Source of the DNA: Leishmania infantum JPCM5
Lineage: Eukaryota; Euglenozoa; Kinetoplastea; Trypanosomatida; Trypanosomatidae
Length of the DNA: 64,000 nucleotides
NCBI RefSeq assembly: GCF_000002875.2
Contig: NC_009406.2
Location: 124,001 to 188,000 of the forward strand
Reading direction: 5' to 3'
Below the pieces are notes generated by a model. That model made no database searches, was not told the DNA's origin, and was given only the letters and a program-made list of their open reading frames with translations. The position numbers and the translations under genes were made by a program. Below are positions 18,992 through 28,402 of this stretch, one piece after another; within the stretch, counting starts at the first letter, position 1, and the number at the start of each line of letters is the position of its first letter.

Positions 18992-21175
18992 CTAACGGAA
19001 GTTCACCGGGGCCTTCTGAGACACGTCATACAACACGCGCTCCTTGTAGAGTGCCCATTTGTACAGCTTCTCGTACTCGGCAAAGACATGTCGGTAGCCG
19101 GCGTACTCGCGGTGGACGTGGTCGCGCATGCGTTGCTCCACCACACCAACCAACGCTTCGTCCGCGGCACGCGGAAGCAGCACATAGAGCGATGACGCTT
19201 GCTGGGCAACCACAGTGGCCTTGTGACGTCTGAAGAGAGAGCTATTAGCGCCGCGACCCGAGGCATGATCGGTCACATCACGAGAACACTGTCCGTCCGT
19301 GTCACGACGTCTGCCATCTTGGCTGGACCGTGCGGTAGGCTGAGCCAGCGTGCTCTGCCAGTACGCTGCCGTCCATTCGGCGTCCATCGAGGCTACGTGG
19401 TCAGGGTCCTCGTTGAGGTAGGCCAGATCGCCACAATAGTCACCGCGCCGCAGCTGCGCCACCTCCATGCTGTCCGTCGCCGGCAGCGGCGACAGTGGCG
19501 GGCAAATGCCGGTGGCGGGCGTCAACGCGCGCACGAGTTGCATCTGCTCGGAGAAGAGCCTTTGCTGGTCCTGCGACCAAATGCGGCGGACAACGGCGAG
19601 GCCACCGTCGAGAATGAAGTAGATGGCACACTCCTTCACTGGGGTGAGTCCTTCGCGAAACAAAACCGTATGCGTGGGGATGCGAATGGGAATCAAGTTC
19701 CGCGCCGTTGTATCGAGAAGAGACGCGATAGACGGGACGGCGGCCTCCGCCACCGTAGCAGCTGCGTGGCCTTGCGGCCCCTGCTCCTCCTGTGCTTCAC
19801 CCACATCAGTGACGGTGGCGCGCGTCATCCCCATGGCACTGTCGTCAGGGTTGAAGAGGGGAACGCGCAGCTCGTGCGCGAGAAATCGTCGCTGCGCGCG
19901 GAGCACCGCCTCGTTGGCACGGCGGCACACGCGCCGCAAGCGCGCCGCCACCTCGGGAGGTCGCCCCTCGGAACTCACTATCAGCAGCGTAATCGTCTCG
20001 GACGTCACGTACTGCGCCCAAGGCGGTAAGGCACCCCAGATCAGAGCATATCCCATGGCATCTCCCGGCTGAAGCTCATAGCTCTGCCACAGCGGCGTCT
20101 GTGTCGAATCCTCCATCAGACCGCGCTCACGAGGCCACTCGAGGTGGCAGTGTCCGCTCAGCAGCACTAAAGCAAAGGCTCCGTCGCCGTTGAGCGTGTC
20201 GTCGTCCGGAAAGAAGAGCGGCGCCGTAGTGATGCCGGTGGCAGGTACTCTCGTCAACCCTACCGTAGACTGCCCCTGCGATCTCTGGGCACTGCGCCTT
20301 GTCGTCGCCTTCACCGTGATCGGCGGCAGTGCGTCGTCCATGTGAAGACCAACGACGTTTTCTGTGCGCTCTGATGGCAGCGATGGTGGCTCACCGCGGC
20401 CCATTTGCTCCCTGAAGCACTGGAAGAGTTGCGCTGCAGGCATCGTCCAAACTCCCTGCGGCCGCTCCTGCTCCTCCTCGTCATCAAGCAACGGCGGTGT
20501 GAGCAACGCATCCAGCGACAGCGGCGGCCTATCGGCAGGCGTCTTTACCATCGCCTCAGCGGCGGCACCCGTTCTACTTGGCAAGCGAGCCGCATGACCA
20601 GCGGCACATTTTCGCAGGAGAACCTTGCCGGCGCCCGTCACCTCCATTACTTCCATTGTTTCGGCCAGCGTCAGCAAGTCGTCGTCCAGCAGAGGTGCGA
20701 AGAGGGCGAGAGAGCGCAGCAGGCGCAGCGAAAGGTGAACGTCCTCCTCGGCGCGGTACGCGATCGGTAGCTGCAGTGACTGCCGGACGCGGCGCCACTC
20801 GCGCAAGCCGCCGATGCATTCATCTGTCAACAGCGTGGACGGCGCAGCTTGCAGCTCTTCCTCCTTGCGCGCGCTGGATGAACACAATGGCGCTTCAAGA
20901 TTCGCCGCAGTCGCAAGCGAGTTGATGGTTGGCGCCGCGCCTGGAGGTGCGTCTAAAGGCGGTCGCCGAGGAGTGACCGCAGACCGTGTATGGGAGGACG
21001 AGGCCTTGGTGGCGCAAGAAGCACCGGTGCGAGTCGACACCTGCCATGCTGGTGCCTTCCCTGTGTCTTTGGTCTTATGGTTGGCTGCTCCTGGTGGGTC
21101 GATACCCAGAAGTTGCGAGAGAGGCGGCAGGGCGGCCACCTGCTCCGCCACCGTGAGGCTGCTCAGCGTGGGCAT
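18992..21175 (-). CDS. Protein with two degenerate cyclic-nucleotide-binding-like domains
   Basis: The product has 727 residues. Residues about 150-190 match the start of a CNB domain (LRSLALFAPL, helix, then GAGKVLLRK); the domain resumes around 335-420 (ALVLLSGHCHLEW, then GDAMGYALIWGALP) after an insertion of about 140 residues. A second CNB-like unit begins near 500: HTVLFREGLTPV, then IYFILDGGLAVVRR, then RRGDYCGDLAYLNEDPDH. In a normal phosphate-binding cassette a Gly-Glu pair and an Arg hold the cyclic phosphate. Here the first cassette has Gly-Tyr and no Arg, and the second has Gly-Asp with Asp-His where Pro-Arg is expected, so binding of cAMP or cGMP is doubtful. The C-terminal 60 residues are basic and helical. 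No kinase, channel or membrane segment is present. The frame extends to a TTG at 21208; the first ATG is 21175. Confidence 0.75.
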   Translation of the reverse strand: MPTLSSLTVAEQVAALPPLSQLLGIDPPGAANHKTKDTGKAPAWQVSTRTGASCATKASSSHTRSAVTPRRPPLDAPPGAAPTINSLATAANLEAPLCSSSARKEEELQAAPSTLLTDECIGGLREWRRVRQSLQLPIAYRAEEDVHLSLRLLRSLALFAPLLDDDLLTLAETMEVMEVTGAGKVLLRKCAAGHAARLPSRTGAAAEAMVKTPADRPPLSLDALLTPPLLDDEEEQERPQGVWTMPAAQLFQCFREQMGRGEPPSLPSERTENVVGLHMDDALPPITVKATTRRSAQRSQGQSTVGLTRVPATGITTAPLFFPDDDTLNGDGAFALVLLSGHCHLEWPRERGLMEDSTQTPLWQSYELQPGDAMGYALIWGALPPWAQYVTSETITLLIVSSEGRPPEVAARLRRVCRRANEAVLRAQRRFLAHELRVPLFNPDDSAMGMTRATVTDVGEAQEEQGPQGHAAATVAEAAVPSIASLLDTTARNLIPIRIPTHTVLFREGLTPVKECAIYFILDGGLAVVRRIWSQDQQRLFSEQMQLVRALTPATGICPPLSPLPATDSMEVAQLRRGDYCGDLAYLNEDPDHVASMDAEWTAAYWQSTLAQPTARSSQDGRRRDTDGQCSRDVTDHASGRGANSSLFRRHKATVVAQQASSLYVLLPRAADEALVGVVEQRMRDHVHREYAGYRHVFAEYEKLYKWALYKERVLYDVSQKAPVNFR

Positions 21176-22589
21176 CCCAGGTGCGCGCGGCGTCTCCAGG
21201 AGTCTCAAGATATCGTTGCTCGGAGGTTCCCTTCATCTATATACAGATATATATTAATGGAGAGAGGTTAGCGGGGAGGGGGGCACCAAACTAGAGGAAG
21301 CGCAACAAGACGTGTGAGGGTGTGAGCCGGTGTGCCCCCGGGGGTTAGGCGATGTGAGCGCCGTTTCTATACGAGGAAAGAGGGATACACAAGGTGCTCA
21401 GATGATGGGGGAGAGGGGACAACTATGTATGCGCGCATTTAGCGATGCCTGGAGAATGTCGAGCACAGCACAAGCAGTAAGAGACAGAAAGCGCTGAGGG
21501 TAGTGATGAGGAAAGCGGGAGGTGATGCGAGAGAGTATGAGGAAAAAAAACGGACCCATGACTGAATAACGGCCGCCTCTAACTTCCTGTCATATCGATA
21601 CACATCGCCCAAGCGGCTCTGCCGCATCGCTTTCTCCACAAAGGGAGCGTCACGTTCGTGTCTAAATAATAAAAAAAGGAAAAAGATGCGTTCCGTCTCG
21701 ATGCATGAGCGCGGGTGCGCCTGCGCGTCGCAGGTATGTATTCCGTAGATTCGATGTGTACCAGGAAGAAGCACCTCACCACCAACGTTTTCTTTTACGT
21801 AGAACACGGCTAACGTTCTTCGGTTTGTTTTCGCTTGTCGCACCTCGGGTAAGCGTGGCGACGAGAGGAACGAAGAGGCGCGCGCTCCCCTGTTGGTCGT
21901 GTGCCATCCAGCGACTCGCTCCCTCGCGCACTTACACATTCCGCTCATTCCCCTTCTGGCTTGACTTACTTTTTCCTTTCGTCTGTGGCAACACTGCCTC
22001 GAACTCGCCATCACCATCACCATTACCGCCGGCCCGGCTATAGACTAAACATCAGCGGAGTAAGGATGCATACAAAATACTTTGCTGTCAAGCAGACGGG
22101 CACAAAAGAGCGCACCTCTCCGCCTTATCATCTCCCCGCTCGTGCTGCGTTGCAATATTGAGACGAAGAGAAGGAGGGGAAGGGGAGGCATAAATGGCGT
22201 TTGTGGGTTTGCATGCTAGTGACCGGATCTCGGTATTCTTTTTTTTTTGCAACAGAAGACTGCCGCGAGGGAAGCGAGGGTCGCGTTCAAGGCAGGCAGT
22301 GGCGCTCGCGGTGATTCCTCCGACTAACAAGGCAATAAAAGAAAGGGCGAACAACCCTGTCATCGCAGAAGCGTCGACTAGGCAAATCAAAAGGAGCACG
22401 TAGTTGGAGATGTCTCCACTGAGGGAGAAGGAGTGTGTGTGTGTGTACGCGTGTTACCTGTTCGGCACCACAAAAAAAAAGAAAAAATACACAAACAACG
22501 GAGAGAACTCCAGAAAGGAGGGAAGAAAAACAACAGTCGGGAAAGCATGTGCGACAGACACACGATCACAACTGCATACGTACCCCTAT

Positions 22590-22623
22590 ATATATATATA
22601 TATATGCATATATATATATATAT
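22590..22623. repeat. 34-bp perfect TA palindrome
   Basis: Alternating TA units on both sides of a central tgca give arms of 17 nt that are exact reverse complements. The DNA could extrude a cruciform. It stands out as an AT island in GC-rich sequence. Confidence 0.75.
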
Positions 22624-23683
22624 GCACACAAATACATGTAGATAAATATTTTTCTGTATGTAGCTGTGTGCTTCACGGTGAGCTCTAGCACGTGAAAAAA
22701 CAAGACGTTCTTCACCTCCCTCCCTCCTGTCCTTCACGCAAACCCCCTACCTCCCCCCCACACACACACACAAACGCTTTTTTCTTGTGGTCGTTCGGTT
22801 CATATATTTCAGGTTGTTCCAGTGTGTTGTCTTCGCGTGAGCACAAAAAAAGGCCGTCAGCGCCTGCTCCGCGGCAAGGGAGAGAGAGGGGGAGAGCGGA
22901 GCAGGAGAAGCCGGCAAACAACAAAGCATAAAGGCAAGTCTGCAGTGCCTCCCCTCTCCGCCGTCACAAGTCGAAAGAACAAAAGAAAAGAAGGAACAAC
23001 AGAGGAAGAAAATAGCTTGCTCGGAGGCGATCTCTCCGCCCCTCCACCGCCATGTTGCAGTGAGACTGCGTGTCTGTCTCGATGCTGCATCCATCCCGTC
23101 AGCGGCACGCACACACACAAACACACCGCCACAGGGACTCAGTTATTCATCACTTCCTGTTCCCGACGTAAAGTGCCTACAAGTATAATTTTCTTTGGGG
23201 CATTCGTTTTGACCGATCAGCACACGGACGAGGTGCGAGAGGTCTGCCCTGCCATCCTTGCTGCATCTTCCACCAGTGCCGTGGACATACTCATGAAGAA
23301 GGGGAGGATGGTGGTGGTAGTGGGGGTGGGGGTGAAAGGTAAAGCGGAGCTGACTTCTAGAGCACACACACACGAACAAACAACGGTAGTCAGCATCGAA
23401 ATATATAAAGATACAGGTTTCATGGAGACAAGAAAACGGAAACGGCAGTACAGTGGAACACAAATTATGATGAGCACGTTATTGAAGTCTCAACAAAAAG
23501 TAGAAGAGACCCACCAAGCCTTCCGCGGGAACGTCCATCGCGGTGCTTTCCGGAGGCCTCGCAGGTCGCACAGATGTGCGAAGACCCCGTGGCGAGGACA
23601 GTCGGCGGCCAACGTCATCACTTCTTGCACTAACTCTAGATTCAGCGCTGTTCCAAAACGTATACCGTCTCTGCCACACAGCA

Positions 23684-24224
23684 CGAGTTAAACCCCACTC
23701 TACCTCCCGCACCCCCAGGCCCTGTCGCAGGCCCACATCCGCGTGGTGCGACGCAGCGCTAGACACACGTCACAGCAATGCGCCCACCCAGTCATCTGAG
23801 GGCATGCCCTCTGCCTCAGAGCTCCCCACCCACCACGCGCCGCCTCGCAGGTCGCCCCACCGCCGCACCCATCATGCCGGTCGTCGTATTGTGCGTCGCC
23901 CTCACGGTGGCTCCTCAGGCTCACCGCACCAGTAGGCAGTGTGAGGGCCGGAGGAGGGAGGGCGGATGCGCGCAAGCCACGCTGACAGCTCGCAAGCATC
24001 GTATGGGTCATGCAAACGTGCTCACTGTCGCGGGTCGCTCCGAAGCAGCGCCATCCAAGACCTGGCCGCCGGCATCCGCGACGACGACTCGCTCTGACCT
24101 CCCCACGTCCTAGTCACCGGGCCCCTGTCACCGCCAGAGGTGGTGCAGCATTCGCAGGGGATGGGGAGAGGGTGCACTCGATCCTGCGCTGCCACGCGCT
24201 GAGGCGCGCCCGCTTCCCGTCATG
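23684..24224 (+). mobile_element. SIDER2-like retroposon copy 1
   Basis: A core of 518 bp (23707-24224) recurs without indels at 46364 and 52757, with two or three base differences by eye. Homology to copy 3 extends about 20-30 bp further left at lower identity. The right flank is A-rich (cacaaaaagaaatgag), which suggests the element is oriented on the plus strand, antisense to the genes. Size, position in a 3' spacer and A-rich end match the short degenerate retroposons (SIDER2) of Leishmania. The small open frame inside is carried by the repeat and is not a gene. Confidence 0.75.
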
Positions 24225-24808
24225 GGGGCTACCGAGAGCCTATCACAAAAAGAAATGAGAAGTCTCGAGGCCCTCGGACGCCGCACTCATGAAGCGGTGG
24301 ATGCCGTGCCACTAATGATGTGCAGCAGCGCGAAAGGCGAGAAATACAAGATCAGCAGCGCGGCTACCGTGCTGTGATACGAGCGCTGTCTCGCGGGCAA
24401 TTCACTGCGCTCTGTGTGGAACGGCGATGGAACGGTGATGAGGAAGAAACGAAGGCACGCAGATGAGCACTGATGCGCTAGGCGTGCAGGAGAAACGTGC
24501 ACGTGCCCCACAAAACACTGAAAGAGGGACACCGGAAGATACGAAGTCGCTGACGCAAGCACCACCGCCAGACGTGCGGACTGCGGTGGGTGCAGCAATG
24601 CACGCATGCACAAAAAAAAGGAGACGAAGATAGAGGAACGCCACCGAAAGCGCCTGGCGCAACATGCAGCAACACCAAAAGCACGGAAGCGGCACACGCA
24701 CAGCAAAGAAAGCAACGATGAAAGGGGAGCGCCACCATGTGCCGCAATGACGGAGGATGGAGAAGGGGGAGGAGGAAGGGGCCGCAGGACACAGCGTCAG
24801 ATGAAAAA

Positions 24809-27800
24809 CTAGCGAAGTCCCGGCAAGATATCGTCGTCAGTGGCGGCGAGAGAAAAGAAATTCTGCGCATGGCCGTCACGATCCGCACTGCCGCTGCCAT
24901 TGCCGCTGCCACTGCCACCGCCGCTCTCGCTGCTGCCGCCATCCGAAGCGGCGGCGAAGTCGTACCTGTTCCAGTTGTTGCGATCGTCGGCAGACGCACG
25001 GGCAGCAGCTCCCATGCTTCTGCCGTCGTTGTGCGAGACAGCGTCGCGAATGTGTTGGCCCATGCTTACCACCACGCCCCACAGTTGATGCACTGTCGCT
25101 GCCGTACTGTCGCGCCCGAACGACGACGGCTCCGCAGGGTCGCCTCCGTCGTCATGATCATAAGGATCGTCCAAGATGCCGCCGTAGGCGTCGAGCTCCG
25201 CTCCCTCTCCGCGTGCCGCGCGCGCGACACGCTCCCGCAGACGACGGTAGTAAAAAGTCATCACTCCCAGTCCAGCTAGCACAAGCCCGAGAACCACGAG
25301 AAGCACCACCACCGTTCTGCGAGAGGTACCCCTGCCAGCGGTACCGCCCGACGCATCGCACGGGCGCGGCTTCACGGGGGGCAGCGGGGAGGCACCTGGT
25401 GTGCAGTTGGCACGGTCGGGTAGAAGTACATAGACACCCTCCTGTGTCTGTGTTGATGGATCGCACTCCAGCCAGCGCACGGTGTAGGCGTCGAGGGTGC
25501 ACTCGGTGCACTTCACAATAATCGGCTCCGGTGGCACGTAGCCGCCGACGCAGTTCATACTGTCCCTGCGTAAGGTGTAGTACACCCGCCGCGTCGTTGC
25601 GGTGGGATCATCGCAGCTCGTCTCCACCTTTTCATAGCTTTCGTTTGTGCAGAGGGGGCACGCGTAGGCAGAGCGCCACCGAAGGACAAGGTCCTCGTTG
25701 CCCTCGCCGACGTACTGCAGCGTGCCGAACTTTGGCTCACCGCCGCTCGTGCTGCACTCCAGTTCGATAAACGCCATGTAGTTGGACTTCGCGTCGTAGA
25801 CCCAGTCGTCCGCGGAGGTATCGACGCCGTAGAAGATGTATGGGCTGCCCAACTGCGTCACCAGGTAGAGATGCCGACCGACCTCCATGTGCACAACAGC
25901 GTCGCCAAAGTGGTGCCCGTTGGTGGCTGAAGTGCGCTGACACACGTACGCACTAGAGGAGCTGTTGCGGCCGCGCGCTGAAGGCACGCACAGCCGATCG
26001 CGCGTGATCGGGGTAAGGGCAGAGTCGCTCTCGGAGGTGGCCCGGGCATCTCGGACGGGGAGCGGGTCGCATGGAGAGAAGTAGAAGCGGGGTATACCGG
26101 CTTCGTCGGCCTCCTCGACCGTCATGTTGGACACGGACGCGTTCGTTGCCGGCATGTACCCCACTGACGCATTCAAGACGACACCCCGCAGCTCGCTGAA
26201 GTTGTACACCATGCCGTTTCTTTCGAACACGCAGCCGAGGCTGCAGCCTGTGTGGTCTGCGTTTGCGACCGTGTTGCCCGGGCACTGAAGGCATGTCGTG
26301 AAGCCGTATCCGGGAGCGTAGGTATTGCCGATGCACGGCTCGCACCGGTGCGCTCGTAACGCGGGTTGCACGGTGCCAGGTGAGCATGGAGTCATCTTCG
26401 CCGCGCGTGATGCGCAGCTGAACCCAGCTCGGCAGGGTTGGCACGTCTGCACACCGCCCGATACATCGCCAAACACTTCCAGGCCCACGATCACGACTGA
26501 GATCGGGTTGGATGTGAAGGCGAGCTCCTCCACGATCCAGCTTAAGCGGTGCCGCATGCCACGCAGCTTCGAGTCGGAACCGCTGGCAGGAAGTGCCGTA
26601 TCCACGTAGTACGGCACAAGAAGGGAGTAAAACACCGAGTCCACCCTCCCCGTGTGCGACGCAAAAGCTCGGACCGGATATTCGGCGTTATCGTCTACGA
26701 TGACCCGCACGTTCAATGTCGTCCGCCAATCCATCCTTTGCACATACTTGCCCTCAGCGTCGACATAAGCGAAGGTGATGTTCGCCCAGCCGTCTTCCTC
26801 GGCATGGAAGGTGTAGCTGAGGGTGGCCAGCGAGTAGGTCGAGCTGGCAAGGTGTTCTTGTCGAATGCCGATCAGCGTATTGTCCTCGTCCGCGAACGGA
26901 AGCCCCACAAGCTCGAACCCTTTCCCTTCCTCCCTTCGGCAGCGGCTTGCAGAGCCTGTGCAGTAGATGCGCGACAGCGAGATCCCTGGCAGCGCCATCA
27001 CATCACCGCCGAGGCCGTCGAAGCCACTGCTGTACACCAGCTTGGGTATGGCGGCCGTCCCCAATGGACACACTTCGCACCTATCGCCTAAGAGGTACTC
27101 CCCCGCAGGACAACTGACACACGCCCCCCGAGCTCGACTGTCTGCGTGCCGCATGCCCGGCAGACATGTCGCACATTCGACCCTCGTCGCTGTCGGCCTG
27201 CTGCCCTCGACTTCAGCACAGTCTGCGCCCTCGTACTTGACCCAGCTCCGCAGTCGCGTGTTATCACTCCGGCAGCTGCCGTACTGCGCAATGTAGTCGC
27301 CCCCCGTGCACGCACGCATGCGAGTGCAGTTATTAGCGCCCTCTGGCGATGAGGTGTTCGGCGGGCACTGGAGACACTGCGTATCGCCCTCTCCCCGGTA
27401 TGTGTTCCGTGGACATCGCACGCACTGGGATGCGCCAACACCACCTCTGCCCTCCCTGGCCGTCCAGTGCCCGGGTGGACAGCTGACGCACTGCATCTCT
27501 GCCACTGTCTTGCGCGTGCCTTTGACGACAATGTTGCGTAACAGCGCCCGATCATTCACGCCGGTGAGCTCCTCGCCGTAGGGTGGACCGGTGCTGTCCT
27601 TCATGTAGTCAAACTGAATCTGGGTGGTACCGTACGGCAGCCGTAAGGAGGCGTGATACCAGTCGCGGTGCACCCCCGTGGCGAAAAACCGGTACTTACC
27701 GACCTCCGTGTCCGGGTTTCTGACAATGGAGTAGTTGAGGCGCAGCACGAGTCCGTCGTACATCTCTTCCGACGAGATCGAGTAATCGAACTCGAGCGAG

Positions 27801-28402
27801 CCGCTGCTCTCAATAACGTCAACTACGAAGTCCAGCGTGGACTCCACCGACTCGTCGACCGTACCCCACTGCGTCACGGGACGGTTCTCAGTCGGCTGCA
27901 CACCCGAGGAGACCACCGTCCCGTAAGTATCCTCCACGGCGCTCCACGACGCACACGGCTCCGGACTGCAGTACGTTCTCATGTCTTCGGGCAAGGGGTC
28001 AAAGGTCACGTAGCGGGTCGTGTATGAGGAGTAGGTGCCGGCTGGACACACGGCACATTCAAGCGTCAACGGGTCCAGGCGGTAGCCATCTGTGCAGTCG
28101 TAGCAGGCAGTGGTGCGTGGGGGTGGCACGAAAAGATTCCCCCGCTCGCAATCCGCGTCGCTGCTGAGGTAGGATAGGACGGTCAGCTTACCCGTCCTCT
28201 TATCACACGGCGAGAAGAAGTGTATGATATCCGCGTTCGTGCACGGGCGGGCTGCAGCACCACAAGCAACGAGTATCAGCAACAGCAATGCCACGGTTTT
28301 CACAGCCGACGTGGATCCGTTTCCGCGACGGAAGCTCGCCAGAAACGCACCTCTCTCTCTTTGCCTCATATGACCACGGCAACCCAAATATCGAGTAAAC
28401 AT
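24809..28402 (-). CDS. ELAPOR/KIAA1324-like cysteine-rich type I membrane protein
   Basis: The 1197-residue product has a basic N-terminus, then a hydrophobic signal segment (about 32-51, AVKTVALLLLILVACGAAA). A long extracytoplasmic region carries many paired cysteines, including repeated CxxCPxG(T/H) units of the GCC2/GCC3 (ephrin-receptor-like) type: CAVCPAGTYSS, CVSCPPGHW, CLQCPPNTSS, CVSCPAGEYLLG. Several Asn-X-Ser/Thr sites occur. One membrane helix lies near 1030-1052 (TVVVLLVVLGLVLAGLGVM), followed by a tail of about 145 residues rich in Gly, Ser and Asp that ends in an acidic stretch next to Ile-Leu. Domain order and length match the ELAPOR family of endosome/lysosome-associated receptors, which sort cargo in the late secretory pathway in animals. 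Its role here is unknown. ATG 28402 directly follows a possible acceptor; 28369 is an alternative start. Confidence 0.85.
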   Translation of the reverse strand: MFTRYLGCRGHMRQRERGAFLASFRRGNGSTSAVKTVALLLLILVACGAAARPCTNADIIHFFSPCDKRTGKLTVLSYLSSDADCERGNLFVPPPRTTACYDCTDGYRLDPLTLECAVCPAGTYSSYTTRYVTFDPLPEDMRTYCSPEPCASWSAVEDTYGTVVSSGVQPTENRPVTQWGTVDESVESTLDFVVDVIESSGSLEFDYSISSEEMYDGLVLRLNYSIVRNPDTEVGKYRFFATGVHRDWYHASLRLPYGTTQIQFDYMKDSTGPPYGEELTGVNDRALLRNIVVKGTRKTVAEMQCVSCPPGHWTAREGRGGVGASQCVRCPRNTYRGEGDTQCLQCPPNTSSPEGANNCTRMRACTGGDYIAQYGSCRSDNTRLRSWVKYEGADCAEVEGSRPTATRVECATCLPGMRHADSRARGACVSCPAGEYLLGDRCEVCPLGTAAIPKLVYSSGFDGLGGDVMALPGISLSRIYCTGSASRCRREEGKGFELVGLPFADEDNTLIGIRQEHLASSTYSLATLSYTFHAEEDGWANITFAYVDAEGKYVQRMDWRTTLNVRVIVDDNAEYPVRAFASHTGRVDSVFYSLLVPYYVDTALPASGSDSKLRGMRHRLSWIVEELAFTSNPISVVIVGLEVFGDVSGGVQTCQPCRAGFSCASRAAKMTPCSPGTVQPALRAHRCEPCIGNTYAPGYGFTTCLQCPGNTVANADHTGCSLGCVFERNGMVYNFSELRGVVLNASVGYMPATNASVSNMTVEEADEAGIPRFYFSPCDPLPVRDARATSESDSALTPITRDRLCVPSARGRNSSSSAYVCQRTSATNGHHFGDAVVHMEVGRHLYLVTQLGSPYIFYGVDTSADDWVYDAKSNYMAFIELECSTSGGEPKFGTLQYVGEGNEDLVLRWRSAYACPLCTNESYEKVETSCDDPTATTRRVYYTLRRDSMNCVGGYVPPEPIIVKCTECTLDAYTVRWLECDPSTQTQEGVYVLLPDRANCTPGASPLPPVKPRPCDASGGTAGRGTSRRTVVVLLVVLGLVLAGLGVMTFYYRRLRERVARAARGEGAELDAYGGILDDPYDHDDGGDPAEPSSFGRDSTAATVHQLWGVVVSMGQHIRDAVSHNDGRSMGAAARASADDRNNWNRYDFAAASDGGSSESGGGSGSGNGSGSADRDGHAQNFFSLAATDDDILPGLR

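Larger units (their letters stand above)
21176..24808. other. 3.6-kb spacer holding one 518-bp repeat and a TA palindrome
   Basis: This is most likely the long 3' UTR of the ELAPOR-like gene followed by the splice region of the CNB-like gene. It contains the 34-bp TA palindrome and the SIDER2-like repeat listed separately, CA-rich microsatellites near 22762-22772, and purine runs near 22867-22920. An open frame at 21439-22023 has no coding character. Confidence 0.6.

Noticed and set aside
21439..22023. A 194-codon minus-strand open frame in the spacer
   Set aside because: Its composition is that of translated spacer (Cys, Arg, Ser and Phe runs), with no domain and no relation to a splice acceptor.
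23778..24113. A 111-codon plus-strand open frame, identical at 46435 and 52828
   Set aside because: It is carried by the 518-bp retroposon-like repeat. Identity of the frame reflects identity of the DNA, there is no family resemblance, and it is antisense to the transcription unit.
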